64,000 bases of DNA from Actinoplanes sp. TBRC 11911 (GTDB lineage: Bacteria; Actinomycetota; Actinomycetes; Mycobacteriales; Micromonosporaceae): positions 124,001 through 188,000 of the forward strand of contig NZ_JABBNC010000013.1 of NCBI RefSeq assembly GCF_012933445.1, read 5' to 3'. The notes below the pieces were generated by a model, which saw only the letters and a program-made list of their open reading frames with translations, was not told the DNA's origin and searched no databases. A program made the position numbers and the translations under genes. Shown here piece by piece: positions 55,292 to 64,000 of the stretch (position 1 is its first letter; each line of letters starts with the position of its first letter).

Positions 55292-56410
55292 CTAACTGCC
55301 TTGTGGCCGGCCTGTCCGCGGCGCGGATACATCGACTGTGTACGGGTGGACGTGCGCATCTGAAAGGTTAACCGGCCGAAACCATTCCTCTACCCGCATG
55401 TTCGTCACACGCATCCTGGAAGTGAAGTCTTCGTCGTCTTCGAAGCCGTCGAGCTCCCTGCGGTACAAAAACTCGTGGTCCAAGTCATCGAACGCAGCGT
55501 CTTCAAACGCGCTGTACAGATCGCCGATCGTGTCGGCATCAAGCAAGTCGTGCATCTCGAGGAACGCGCGCGCCCGCTCGACGAGAACGTGCAAAGCGAG
55601 CGCTTCGGCGACAGAGGCCGGCGACGCCCAGTGCGGCTGAGTGAGCCGCCCGGTCACCACGATCGTGACAATGAGGAAGTTGCGGGTAAATCGAAGGTCG
55701 TAGCGGTGCGCGAACCTGTCCGGTAAGCCACCCAACACGAAGTAAGCGTGGTCGCCGTCGGTGGGGGTGTCATTGCCGCTGTCACGCAACGTCTCAATAT
55801 CTTCGAACAACTCGTCGACAAGTAGCGTCGCCGCAAAGATCAGCGCCCCGGCGGCTAAACGCGCCTCGTCTGACTGACCATCCACGCCGTCGAACACCTC
55901 ACGATTGAACGCGCGCATCTGCTCAGCATGTCGCATCGTCCACCCGCGCCAGTCAATCTCGCCCTCCGAACGAGCCGGGTCAGCCAAACCCCGCTGCTTG
56001 TGCCTGTGCCAAATCGCCCGTTCGGCCGGGTCAGCCGGCGGAAGCTCGGCGTCGTCCGGTACTTGAAGGCCAACCTCGGCAAAGCGCTCGTCCAACGCCA
56101 CTTCGCATTTGACCAGTCGCCAGTCAGCGAGTAGCTCAGAGCGTTTTAGGACGCTGACCACGACCTCACGCGCCGCCGCCTCGGCAACCGGCAGCGAGTC
56201 AGCCTCGATTACCAGAAGTACCGAAGCGCCTTCAGGGTGGGCACCGACCCAATACCGGTCCAGCACCACGTCGACGCCCTCGGGCCCGTCGACGGCATCG
56301 ATCTCGTCCAAGATCCGGCTCAGCAGCGACGCAGCACCTTCGACTTGCAGCGGGTCCATCTTCGGGCCGCCGCTCGACAACCCCAGAACGACAGAAACTC
56401 CATACTCCAC
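55292..56410 (-). CDS. Conserved hypothetical protein, paralogue A of island-end pair
   Basis: 372 residues, soluble, mostly helical, very acidic. The C-terminal half contains GRLTQPHWASPASVAEALAL, LYSAFEDAAFDDLDHEFLY and related blocks that recur almost unchanged in the gene at 56865-57578. Residues 1-115 form an additional alpha/beta domain absent from the paralogue. I do not recognise a function. The pair sits immediately upstream of xis and int on the same strand, the position where integrative elements of actinobacteria often carry regulatory or maintenance genes. That role is inference. Confidence 0.75.
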   Translation of the reverse strand: MEYGVSVVLGLSSGGPKMDPLQVEGAASLLSRILDEIDAVDGPEGVDVVLDRYWVGAHPEGASVLLVIEADSLPVAEAAAREVVVSVLKRSELLADWRLVKCEVALDERFAEVGLQVPDDAELPPADPAERAIWHRHKQRGLADPARSEGEIDWRGWTMRHAEQMRAFNREVFDGVDGQSDEARLAAGALIFAATLLVDELFEDIETLRDSGNDTPTDGDHAYFVLGGLPDRFAHRYDLRFTRNFLIVTIVVTGRLTQPHWASPASVAEALALHVLVERARAFLEMHDLLDADTIGDLYSAFEDAAFDDLDHEFLYRRELDGFEDDEDFTSRMRVTNMRVEEWFRPVNLSDAHVHPYTVDVSAPRTGRPQGS

Positions 56411-56864
56411 GGGCCGAGCATACGAGTCCGCCGATGATAAGGCCTCCCCGTGAGCTGGTATCCGGTCGGCTTCCTCATTCGCGAGCGGTGCGGCCCCGAA
56501 GCTTCCCCTTCACGCCAGGCAGGGGGCACAACCATAATCGATAAGCATCCTAGGAACCTGGGCTGAAACCATTTCGTCAAGTGTTTGGGATCCACCAACG
56601 CTGCAACCACAATGAAGTCGCGAACACCGCGCCGACTAAATCCATCAGGAGACATCGATGGGACGCTTCCCCCTGACCCCCACACTGCCAGTGTGGTGCG
56701 CAGGGCTGGCTGCGCTCGGGGAACGAGTGGCTCGACAAGCATAGCCATGCCCGCCCAACGAGACGATGCGCTGACTTGTTCTGCGGAAGACCAGTAAGCC
56801 GCCAGGCCGCAGCGCTCCACGCGAGCGATCGAGGGCGCGCGGCTGGAAGCCTTCTTGGGTCTGG
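56411..56864. other. Intergenic between paralogues, no gene supported
   Basis: About 450 bases. A minus-strand open frame spans the whole region but lacks a convincing start, ribosome-binding site or family-like sequence. It could be the decayed N-terminal domain missing from the second paralogue, but I see no clear match. Confidence 0.35.
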
Positions 56865-57578
56865 CTAGCACTCGGCTAGAAATGAATGGATATCTGTCTC
56901 AGACGTCGCTTCAAACCACAAGAGCTGACGGTCATCGGCGGCGCGTGGTTGCTCTGTGCCATCAGCACCGGCATTCAAGCCACTCAGCTTGGCGTCATAG
57001 AGCCACTCATGATCGAGGTCCTCGAACGCCGCGTCTTCAAACGCTGCGTACAGGTCGTGCGCCTGACGCCCGTCGAGACATCCGTGATCGCTCAGGAGCT
57101 CCTGAGCGCGTCGCACAACGATATGTAAAGCGAGCGCCTCGGCAAGGCAGGCCGGCGGTTTCCAGTGTGGCGCCGCCATTCTCCCGGTGACCATGACGGT
57201 CGCGACAAGAAACTTCCGGGCGAAGCGGCCGTCGTAGCGGTCCGCGAAACCTGGCGGCAGCTCGGCAAGCGCAAGGAAGTGCGAATCGTCATCTGCGACG
57301 ACTCCGCCGTCCCGCGCCAAGGTCGCGATGTCCTCCATCACCTCATCGATGAATATCTTTGACGCGACGACCAGCGAGCCGGCAGCGAGCGCAGCGGTCT
57401 GATCGTCATTCCCGCCGTCGCCGGCGAAATCGACCGCATCAAAGGCTCGAAGCGACGCCGCGTACCCGGTCACCCGCTCACACCAAACGCCCTCCTCCCC
57501 CACGCCTTCGTCAGCGCCGGCCGCTTCCAAGCCGGGAAGTCGGCCAGCCTCCGCCGACGATTTAAACGCATTACTCAC
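56865..57578 (-). CDS. Conserved hypothetical protein, paralogue B of island-end pair
   Basis: 237 residues from GTG 57578, which has GGGAG eight bases upstream; a longer frame to 57638 is less likely. It shares with paralogue A the blocks GRMAAPHWKPPACLAEALAL and LYAAFEDAAFEDLDHEWLYD, and the arrangement of an N-terminal helix bundle containing a LAAGSLVVASKIFIDEVMEDI segment (AAGALIFAATLLVDELFEDI in paralogue A). Function is unknown. The duplication so close to xis and int suggests that it is useful to the element. Confidence 0.75.
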   Translation of the reverse strand: MSNAFKSSAEAGRLPGLEAAGADEGVGEEGVWCERVTGYAASLRAFDAVDFAGDGGNDDQTAALAAGSLVVASKIFIDEVMEDIATLARDGGVVADDDSHFLALAELPPGFADRYDGRFARKFLVATVMVTGRMAAPHWKPPACLAEALALHIVVRRAQELLSDHGCLDGRQAHDLYAAFEDAAFEDLDHEWLYDAKLSGLNAGADGTEQPRAADDRQLLWFEATSETDIHSFLAEC

Positions 57579-57674
57579 CCTGTGCTCCCTTCTTGCCCAG
57601 CAGGCCGCGCTTTTCCCTCGGCGTTTGACCCATGCCAATTCTCACCCGATCGTTGACCGTGATCACCGTGCCGG

Positions 57675-57899
57675 TCACTCACCCGCCTCGGAAACGGCGA
57701 CGTCGAGCAGCGTAAGCAGGCCCTCGACCGGCACGACATAGCTCTTGCCGATCCGCAGCACGTTCACCGGAAACGTTCCTTTCTTGACCATCCCATAGGC
57801 CCTCGTCCGCCCGATCCGCAAAACCGAGGCAGCAGTCTCGACGTCCGTCGCCAATCCCAATCGTCGAACCTCATCGATCGTCCACACGCGTTTGGGCAT
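57675..57899 (-). CDS. xis: Excisionase-like DNA-binding protein
   Basis: 74 residues from ATG 57899 (a longer frame to 57977 adds an unlikely N-terminus). The sequence VETAASVLRIGRTRAYGMVKKGTFPVNVLRIGKSYVV is the winged helix-turn-helix typical of excisionase/MerR-family proteins encoded beside actinobacterial integrases. It should bind the attachment region and direct the integrase towards excision. It lies 200 bases upstream of int on the same strand. Confidence 0.85.
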   Translation of the reverse strand: MPKRVWTIDEVRRLGLATDVETAASVLRIGRTRAYGMVKKGTFPVNVLRIGKSYVVPVEGLLTLLDVAVSEAGE

Positions 57900-58099
57900 C
57901 GCTTGCTCCTCACGCCAATTCATCAACTCCGAAGCGAGCGCGGCCGTAGAAGCTACCGCCAATCCAGCCCACCACAACGTGAGACCGCGTAACAGTTGAC
58001 AGGGGGTGACAGGGGGTGACGCGCCCCGTCATCACCCGGCGGAACCCGGCACCACCACGGCTCCCGGCCAAGCAGCGCCCGCACGCCATCCGAGCCAAC

Positions 58100-59287
58100 C
58101 TAAGCCCGTCGCGGCGCCACGTTCCGACCGCCGAATACCCTGCGCGCCAAACCGCCTACGCCGCTTTCATCCGTCAGCGCGACGTCCATCAACTCGGCCG
58201 CTTTGCGCTCGCTCTCCGGCAACACGTGGGTATAGACCTCGCGCGTCGTCCGCGAGTCGGCATGCCCGAGCCGCTTCTGCATGACATGTTCAGGAACACC
58301 CGCGTCCGCGCCCGTGGTCGCCGACGTGTGCCGGGCGTCGTGCAGCACGATGACCGGCACACCAGCGGCGTTGCACGCGCCTTCCCACTGATCGGTGAAG
58401 TAGCGCGGATAGTAGGGCTCGCCGTCCTCACGGGGGAACACATAACCCCGGTCGTGATACAGGAGACCTACCTCGGCCTTCTCCTCGTCCTGGCGCGCTT
58501 TGTGCTCCCGCAGAACCTGCACCATCGCCGGCCCGATCGCGACAGCGCGCCGGCTCTTGCCCTTGGGTGACTTCTCGAGCACTTTGTTGCCGCAGATCGT
58601 CCGCTGGAGATGGATGTAGACGATGCCGTTGTCGAGATCGACCTTCGACCACCGCAGACCAGCGATCTCACCACGCCGGGTCCCCGCCACAACAGCAAGT
58701 GCCCACGCCGCGTACAAACGGGACTCACGGTGGAACTTGAGGAACTGCTTCGACTCCTTCGGCGTCCACACGCCCTTACGGCCGTGGCTATCGCGCTCCG
58801 CCGGCCGCGGCTGCCGTATCGGGCCGAGATCAATACCCAGGTCCTTGAACGCCTTCTGCAGCACCCGGTGCACCGTTCGCACCGTTGTCGGCGATAACGA
58901 CTTCTTGTTAGCGCCGCCCTCTCTCAGCAGCGTCTTGTACATGTCCTGGATGACCCGCTTGTCGAGGCTGTACAGCTGCCGCCCACCGATGTGCGGGATG
59001 ACATACATCCGGACGATGTTGCGGTAGCTGTCGAGTGTGGTCTCTTCGACGTCGAGTTCGCGCTCGGAAAGCCAGCCGGTGAGTTCGGCCGCGACGCTGC
59101 CGTCCGCGCCAATGCTGGCCTCGCCGTACGCCTTGCGCGCTTCGGTTTCCGCTTTCTCCGCCGCGGTTTCGCTGGGAAACCCTCGTCGCTTGTGCTGGCG
59201 CCGTTTCCCGTCGTCTGCGACGGGCAGGTCGATCACGAAGTACCAGTTGGTCTTGCCGTTACTGAGTTGGTACGAGCTGACGGTCAT
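58100..59287 (-). CDS. int: Tyrosine integrase of the tRNA-Pro island
   Basis: 395 residues. An N-terminal arm-binding domain (WYFVIDLPVADDGKRRQHKRRGF), a core-binding domain with ETTLDSYRNIVRMYV, then the catalytic domain: first Arg in AGTRRGEIAGLRW, catalytic Lys region SPKGKSRRAV, HDARHTSATTGAD (HxxR), LGHADSRTTREVYTHV (His and Tyr nucleophile). It lies 170 bases from tRNA-Pro, whose 3' half is the 43-bp attachment repeat, and directly beside the excisionase, so it is the integrase responsible for this island. Confidence 0.96.
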   Translation of the reverse strand: MTVSSYQLSNGKTNWYFVIDLPVADDGKRRQHKRRGFPSETAAEKAETEARKAYGEASIGADGSVAAELTGWLSERELDVEETTLDSYRNIVRMYVIPHIGGRQLYSLDKRVIQDMYKTLLREGGANKKSLSPTTVRTVHRVLQKAFKDLGIDLGPIRQPRPAERDSHGRKGVWTPKESKQFLKFHRESRLYAAWALAVVAGTRRGEIAGLRWSKVDLDNGIVYIHLQRTICGNKVLEKSPKGKSRRAVAIGPAMVQVLREHKARQDEEKAEVGLLYHDRGYVFPREDGEPYYPRYFTDQWEGACNAAGVPVIVLHDARHTSATTGADAGVPEHVMQKRLGHADSRTTREVYTHVLPESERKAAELMDVALTDESGVGGLARRVFGGRNVAPRRA

Positions 59288-59300
59288 CGAGCACCCCCGT

Positions 59301-59361
59301 GGTCACACGATCCTGCAGGTGTCATCCACGGTAACCATCGATGTGACCACGCCCGTGACCA
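59301..59361. promoter_or_regulatory. Candidate integrase arm-binding repeats
   Basis: Three copies of a GTGGTCACA/TGTGACCAC-type motif (about 59301, 59342, 59352) lie between the integrase start and the tRNA. Their repetition and position suggest arm-type sites for the integrase, or an operator for int. Confidence 0.4.
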
Positions 59362-59403
59362 CAAGATCCACTACAGCGATCTTGGCCCAGCGATGCCAGC
59401 CAA

Positions 59404-59446
59404 TGAAAAAGGCCGCCGACCTGGACTTTCGTCCCAGTCGACGGCC
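59404..59446 (-). terminator. Rho-independent terminator of tRNA-Pro
   Basis: A strong stem pairs GGCCGCCGACCTGG (59411-59424) with CCCAGTCGACGGCC (59433-59446), and on the minus strand a run of T residues follows (59405-59410). It lies ten bases after the tRNA 3' end and is on the island side of the attachment site. Confidence 0.75.
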
Positions 59447-59455
59447 TGAAAAAGC

Positions 59456-59532
<77 letters not shown>

Positions 59533-59584
59533 AAACCGCCCAGAGCCGAAACCCCGCGCAGCAACCCCCACAGCTTACAACCAC

Positions 59585-60967
59585 CTACCCATGGGCCTTT
59601 CCTCGACCCCCCGGGCCCGTCTTCTTCCGGGGCTTCACCGATACCTCGATCGGCGACCCCTCGAACCCGAACTCCTCGCGCAGCTTCCGCTCGACGAACC
59701 GCTGATACCCCGCGTCCAGCGGCCCGGTCGTGAACAGCACAAACCTCGGCGGCGCCACCCCAGCCTGCGTCGCGAACAAAACCCGCGGCGCCCGCCCACC
59801 CCGTACGGGATGAGGGGTTGCCTGGGTCAAGGCCGTGAGCCACTGGTTCAAAGCCCCCGTCGGCACCCGCTGCTCCCACGACGCGAGCGCCCGCCGCAAA
59901 GCCGGCGCCAACTTGTCGACAGCCCGGCCCGTCTTGGCGGAGATGTTCACCCGGATGGCCCACGGGATGCGCTTCAACTCACGGTCGATCTCCTTCTCCA
60001 GGTAAACCCGGCGGTCGTCGGACATCAGGTCCCACTTGTTGAAGGCGATCACGAGCGCCCGGCCGGCCTCCACCACCTGGGTGAGCACGCGCTGGTCCTG
60101 CTCGGAGATGGTCTCGGCCGCATCGAGCAATACCACCGCCACTTCGGCAGCTTCCACCGCCCCGGCCGTGCGCAACGAGGCGTAATACTCGGTGCCCGAC
60201 GCCTGGTTGACCCGCTTGCGCAGGCCGGCGGTGTCGACGAACTGCCACACCTCGCCGTCCATCTCGACGAGGCTGTCGACCGGGTCGACGGTGGTGCCGG
60301 CGACCGAGTCGACGACGGCGCGCTCCTCCTTGGACACCTTGTTCAGCAGCGAGGACTTGCCGACGTTCGGGCGGCCGACCAAGGCCACCCGTCGGGGCCC
60401 GCGCGGGCCCCCTTCAATGACAGGCGGCGTCGGCGGGAGGGCGGACAGAATGTCGTCGAGCAGATCGCCGGAGCCGCGGCCGTGCAGCGCCGAGATCGGG
60501 TGCGGTTCGCCCAACCCCAGCGACCACAACCCGACCGCTTCGAGCTCGAGGTTCTGATTGTCCGCTTTGTTCGCGACCAGAATGACCGGTTTGTGCGAGC
60601 GGCGCAGCATCTTGACGGCCGCCTCGTCCACGTCCGTGGCGCCGACGGTCACGTCGACGACGAAGATGACGACGTCGGCCGTCTGCACGGCGATCTCGGC
60701 CTGCGCGGCGATCGCGGCGGCACGGTCGCGCGCATCGGGCTCCCAGCCACCGGTGTCCACGACCGTGAAGCGGCGCCCGTTCCACTGCGCGTCGTAGGGC
60801 ACCCGGTCGCGCGTCACCCCGGGTACGTCCTCCACGACCGCCTGGCGGCGGCCGATGATGCGGTTGACCAGCGTCGACTTGCCGACGTTGGGGCGGCCGA
60901 CGACGGCGACGACGGGAACGGGAGCCGAAGGCGAGTCGAGAACAAGCTCGACCGGAAGCTCGCTCAC
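59585..60967 (-). CDS. der: Ribosome-assembly GTPase Der (EngA)
   Basis: 460 residues from GTG 60967, which overlaps the cmk stop (GTGA). A longer frame upstream runs through cmk and is not used. Two tandem GTPase domains are clear: GRPNVGKSTLVNRI and NKADN in the first, GRPNVGKSSLLNK and NKWDLM in the second. A C-terminal KH-like domain ends in a basic tail (VKPRKKTGPGGRGKAHG). Der acts in 50S ribosomal subunit maturation. It is co-transcribed with cmk, and tRNA-Pro follows 52 bases downstream. Confidence 0.97.
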   Translation of the reverse strand: MSELPVELVLDSPSAPVPVVAVVGRPNVGKSTLVNRIIGRRQAVVEDVPGVTRDRVPYDAQWNGRRFTVVDTGGWEPDARDRAAAIAAQAEIAVQTADVVIFVVDVTVGATDVDEAAVKMLRRSHKPVILVANKADNQNLELEAVGLWSLGLGEPHPISALHGRGSGDLLDDILSALPPTPPVIEGGPRGPRRVALVGRPNVGKSSLLNKVSKEERAVVDSVAGTTVDPVDSLVEMDGEVWQFVDTAGLRKRVNQASGTEYYASLRTAGAVEAAEVAVVLLDAAETISEQDQRVLTQVVEAGRALVIAFNKWDLMSDDRRVYLEKEIDRELKRIPWAIRVNISAKTGRAVDKLAPALRRALASWEQRVPTGALNQWLTALTQATPHPVRGGRAPRVLFATQAGVAPPRFVLFTTGPLDAGYQRFVERKLREEFGFEGSPIEVSVKPRKKTGPGGRGKAHG

Positions 60968-61638
60968 TGTCGCACCTGCAGAAGCCCCAGCACGTACGCC
61001 ACGACCTCGTCGATGCCCATGCCGGTGGTGTCGACCTCGATCGCGTCGCCGGCCTGGCGCAGCGGGTCGGTCGCGCGGGACGAGTCGAGCCGGTCGCGCC
61101 GGGCCAGGTCGGCCTCGGTGGCGGCGACGTCGGTGGCGTCCTCCTGGCTGCGGCGCTGGGCGCGCGCGGCGGGCGAAGCGGTCAAGAACACCTTCAGGTC
61201 GGCGTCGGGGGCGACCACCGAGGCGATGTCGCGGCCCTCCACGACGATGCGCGGGTGCGACGAGATGATGTCCTGCTGCAGCGCGACGAGGTGCTTGCGG
61301 ACGGCCGGGACCGCGGCGACGGCGGACACCGCGCCGGTGACCTCGGGTCCGCGGATCGGGCCGTCGACGTCCACGCCGTTGGCCGTGAAATGCGGCGCGG
61401 CCGGGTCGGTGCCGATGACCAGCTCGGTCTCCACCGCGATCTTCGCGATCGACTCCTGATCGGTCAGGTCGGCGCCGGCCTGCAGCACCGCCCAGGTGAC
61501 CGCGCGGTACATCGCTCCGGTATCCAGGTAGACACCCTCGAGGGCGGTCGCGAGACGCCGGGACACGGTGGACTTGCCCGAGCCGGACGGCCCGTCCACG
61601 GCCACCACGCACGTGCCTGGCCGTACTTCTTCCGCCAC
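60964..61638 (-). CDS. cmk: Cytidylate kinase
   Basis: 224 residues from GTG 61638, which has GGAG five bases upstream; an in-frame start at 61698 would add 20 residues. The P-loop VDGPSGSGKSTVSRR, YLDTGAMYRAVTW and the substrate-binding VVEGRDIASVV are diagnostic. It phosphorylates CMP and dCMP to the diphosphates. It is translationally coupled to der through a four-base overlap, a common actinobacterial arrangement. Confidence 0.97.
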   Translation of the reverse strand: MAEEVRPGTCVVAVDGPSGSGKSTVSRRLATALEGVYLDTGAMYRAVTWAVLQAGADLTDQESIAKIAVETELVIGTDPAAPHFTANGVDVDGPIRGPEVTGAVSAVAAVPAVRKHLVALQQDIISSHPRIVVEGRDIASVVAPDADLKVFLTASPAARAQRRSQEDATDVAATEADLARRDRLDSSRATDPLRQAGDAIEVDTTGMGIDEVVAYVLGLLQVRQ

Positions 61639-61734
61639 CGTTACTCCTTCGTTCGCCACCCGACTCGTCCCCCTTATTGTGCCCGTCGCCAATGCCAACG
61701 ACGAACTAGGGTATGTTACCGACCGGTAGCCGGG

Positions 61735-62475
61735 TTACTCCTCCTCGGCCTCCTTGAACAGGGCGGCCACCTCGGCGTTCGACAGGTGCCGGAAGCCGCC
61801 CTGACGCAGGTTGCCCAGCCGGATCGGGCCCACCGACGTGCGGACCAGGCGCGTCACCGGGTGGCCGACCGCCTCCATCATGCGGCGCACGATGTGCTTG
61901 CGGCCCTCGTGCAGCACGATCTCGACGTGTGCGGACTTGCCGATCGCGTCGACCAGGCGGAACTTGTCGGCGCGCGCCGGGCCGTCCTCCAGCTCGACGC
62001 CGGCGAGCAACTGCCGGCCGACGTTGCGGGCGAGCGGGCCGTTGGTGACCTCGGCCAGGTACGTCTTCGAAATCCCGTACCGGGGATGGGTCAGTTTGTT
62101 GGTGAGGTCGCCGTCGTTGGTGATCAGCAGCAGGCCCTCGCTGTCCGCGTCGAGCCGGCCCACATGGTAGAGACGCTGCTGGAACTGGCCGAGGAAGTCG
62201 GCGAGCTCGGTGCGGCCCTTCTCGTCGTCGAGTGTGGAGACGACGCCGCGCGGCTTGTTCATCGCGATATAGACGAGCTTGGTGTTGGTGACCACCCGCG
62301 AGCCGTCGACCATGATCACCGCGGTGGCGGGATCGACCTTGTCGCCGAGCTTGGCGACCTTGCCGTTGACCGTCACGCGCCGGCGGAAGATCAGGTCTTC
62401 GCAGGCGCGGCGGGATCCAACACCGGCGGCCGCCAGCACTTTCTGGAGGCGTTCGGCGGTGTCAGCCTGAGGCAT
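61735..62475 (-). CDS. rluB: 23S rRNA pseudouridine synthase, RluB family
   Basis: 246 residues. An N-terminal S4 RNA-binding domain (RLQKVLAAAGVGSRRACEDLI) is followed by the synthase domain with the catalytic aspartate in HVGRLDADSEGLLL and the conserved KTYLAEV and RKHIVRRMMEAVGHPV segments. It modifies 23S rRNA (RluB-type, helix 80 region by family). The start overlaps scpB by 14 bases, so it belongs to the scpA-scpB-rluB operon. Confidence 0.95.
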   Translation of the reverse strand: MPQADTAERLQKVLAAAGVGSRRACEDLIFRRRVTVNGKVAKLGDKVDPATAVIMVDGSRVVTNTKLVYIAMNKPRGVVSTLDDEKGRTELADFLGQFQQRLYHVGRLDADSEGLLLITNDGDLTNKLTHPRYGISKTYLAEVTNGPLARNVGRQLLAGVELEDGPARADKFRLVDAIGKSAHVEIVLHEGRKHIVRRMMEAVGHPVTRLVRTSVGPIRLGNLRQGGFRHLSNAEVAALFKEAEEE

Positions 62476-63520
62476 CGAGTACTTCTTCCACGTCGTCGGG
62501 CAGGAACGGAGCCAGCGGCGGGAGCTGGTCGATCGAGTTCAGCCCGAGTTTTTCCAGGAAGAGCGGGGTCGTCCTATACAGGTATGCCCCGGTCTCGCCC
62601 TCGGTGCCGCTCTCTTCGATCAGGCCGCGGGTAGCAAGCGTACGCATGACGCCGTCGCAGTTCACACCTCGGATGGCGGAAATGCGTGATCGGGTCACCG
62701 GTTGCTTGTAAGCCACGACGGCCAATGTCTCCAGCGCCGCCTGGGTCAGCCGCACGGACTGCCCGTCGAGAACGAACCGTTCCACATATGCCGCGTATTC
62801 CGGCCGCGTGTACAGACGCCAGCCGCCGGCCACCCTACGCAGGTCAAACCCGTGCCCGGCCGCCGTGTACCGCGCCGAGATGTCGTCCAGCGCGGACGCC
62901 ACCCGCTCGGTCGGCTGCTCCAAGATCTCCGCCAGCTGCATCTCGCCCACCGGCTCGTCCACCACCAGCAAGATCGCTTCGAGCGCCGCCGCCAGCTCCG
63001 CGTCGTCCTCCAACCCCGGAAGATCAACTTCTTCAGATGTACGCGACGCCGGGTCCCCAACCGCACGTTCGGAGTCCCGGGCTCTGGATGCTTGCCCAGG
63101 GAGCACCACTGCCGAGGCAGCCTCCCCCAAGTCGGAAGTCATGGCATCCCCGTCAAAGGGGATATCGACCTCGTCGTCGTCGCTCACGTCATCGTCGGCG
63201 GCCGCGTCGAAGACGTCGCCCGCGTCGTCGCCGTCCGCCGGGAGCGGCTCATCAACGGCCTCACCGTCGTCGTCATCCTCGACGTCCGCGACCGCCTCGG
63301 GCACCGGAAGCTCCGGCCCCACCCGCACATCGGTGGGCTCCTGCTCCGCTTCGTCGGCCGGAGCGTCCACCACCGCAGGCTCGCCCTGCTGCTCGTCGCG
63401 GGCGGCCCGCTCGGCGGCCTCCTGGTAGGCACGATCCGGCTCGCGCGTCGGCCGTTCCCACGGTGGCACCCAGGCCGCCGCCTGCGCCGCCAGGGAATCA
63501 GGCTGTTCCTCGTTGCTCAC
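62462..63520 (-). CDS. scpB: Segregation and condensation protein B
   Basis: 352 residues. The first 170 are low-complexity and strongly acidic (Asp/Glu/Ala/Pro), a lineage-specific extension. The conserved part, from LAAALEAILLVVDEPV on, holds two winged-helix domains with RVAGGWRLYTRPEYA, TLAVVAYKQPVTRSRISAIRG and LIEESG. ScpB is the KITE subunit of the housekeeping SMC-ScpAB condensin and binds the kleisin ScpA. It overlaps scpA by four bases. Confidence 0.96.
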   Translation of the reverse strand: MSNEEQPDSLAAQAAAWVPPWERPTREPDRAYQEAAERAARDEQQGEPAVVDAPADEAEQEPTDVRVGPELPVPEAVADVEDDDDGEAVDEPLPADGDDAGDVFDAAADDDVSDDDEVDIPFDGDAMTSDLGEAASAVVLPGQASRARDSERAVGDPASRTSEEVDLPGLEDDAELAAALEAILLVVDEPVGEMQLAEILEQPTERVASALDDISARYTAAGHGFDLRRVAGGWRLYTRPEYAAYVERFVLDGQSVRLTQAALETLAVVAYKQPVTRSRISAIRGVNCDGVMRTLATRGLIEESGTEGETGAYLYRTTPLFLEKLGLNSIDQLPPLAPFLPDDVEEVLDASG

Positions 63521-64000
63521 GATCGTTCCTCCACCGCGGGGTCGCCCCCGTCGTCCTCTTCCCCGCCGGAGCCGAGCGACGCCTCATCGCCGCCGTCGAG
63601 TGACACCTCATCGCCGAGCATCACCCCGCCATCGAGCGACTCATCGTCGCCCGGCAATTCGTCGATCGCCGACACATCGTCGCTGTCGGGCGTCTCGTCG
63701 GCGTCCGCCGCGTCGCCGTCCTCCGGCGCCGGCTTCGTTCCCTCGTAGTCGTCGATGTCCAGTTCGGCGTCGGCCGCGTCGCCGCCGACCCAGCGGACCG
63801 TCAGCTCGTCCAGCGACACCGGCTGCTCGAACTCGACCAAGCCCTCCCGATAGAGCTCCAGCAACGCCAGGAAGCGGGCCACCACCTCGAGGGTGCTGTC
63901 ACAGTCGGCGACCAGCAGGCTGAACGTGGCGTGGCCGGCGCGCCGCAGCCGCTCGCGCAGCAGATTCGCATGCTCGCGGACGCTGACCCGCACCTGGTGG
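63517..64000 (-). CDS. scpA: Segregation and condensation protein A, C-terminal part (5' end outside window)
   Basis: The frame is open to the window edge, so only about 160 C-terminal residues are seen. HANLLRERLRRAGHATFSLLVADCDSTLEVVARFLALLELYREG is the C-terminal winged-helix domain of the kleisin ScpA, which contacts the SMC head, followed by a long acidic tail. Gene order and overlap with scpB support the call. Confidence 0.95.
   Translation of the reverse strand, partial: HQVRVSVREHANLLRERLRRAGHATFSLLVADCDSTLEVVARFLALLELYREGLVEFEQPVSLDELTVRWVGGDAADAELDIDDYEGTKPAPEDGDAADADETPDSDDVSAIDELPGDDESLDGGVMLGDEVSLDGGDEASLGSGGEEDDGGDPAVEERS

Overview
The window comes from a high-GC actinobacterium. 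The chromosomal order scpA-scpB-rluB-cmk-der-tRNA-Pro at the right edge (59456-64000, all minus strand) and the style of the accessory genes suggest the Micromonosporaceae (Actinoplanes/Micromonospora type). That family placement is inference, because no rRNA or other diagnostic marker is present.

Right edge: a compact housekeeping block (ScpA C-terminus, ScpB, an RluB-type pseudouridine synthase, cytidylate kinase, the GTPase Der) ends in a tRNA-Pro(GGG) gene. The last 43 bases of that tRNA region are repeated exactly at 13344-13386. Between the two copies lies a genomic island of about 46 kb with its own tyrosine integrase and excisionase beside the tRNA. No FtsK/TraB-like transfer gene or replication initiator is visible, so this looks like a site-specific island packed with defence-type genes rather than a complete conjugative element.

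Island, left to right: a UvrD-type helicase remnant; a tightly overlapping four-gene operon (kleisin-like, two small KITE/winged-helix-like proteins, and an SMC/MukB-like ATPase) that resembles Wadjet/MksBEF but has no JetD nuclease, with a divergent operon of a protein kinase and a nuclease-like protein; a radical-SAM remnant; a STAND (NB-ARC-TPR) NTPase coupled to a two-helix membrane protein, the two sharing a RHIM/amyloid-like motif; a DISARM-related module (SNF2 helicase with DUF3883, DUF1156 DNA methylase, DUF499 ATPase); a truncated TrlF-like ATPase; an SF1 helicase-nuclease coupled to a HEPN-like protein; two HNH nucleases around a HTH protein with a striking palindromic operator; an MFS pseudogene; a second integrase; an Mrr-type restriction endonuclease; a RecD2 helicase; and two paralogous proteins of unknown function beside xis/int.

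Left of the island (1-13343) is a second accessory region: a STAND NTPase N-terminal half, a coiled-coil membrane protein and a convergent WD40 protein that looks like the missing C-terminal half of the NTPase; an ECF sigma factor paired with an unknown protein; another tyrosine integrase; and a DUF4241 gene framed by inverted repeats that look like IS21-family ends without a transposase.

Several accessory genes are broken by single-base changes in G/C runs (DUF1156 methylase, SF1 helicase, RecD2, the UvrD remnant, probably a membrane protein), while the housekeeping block is intact. This is either real decay or phase variation, or homopolymer error in the assembly, and it should be settled before the affected genes are called dead.
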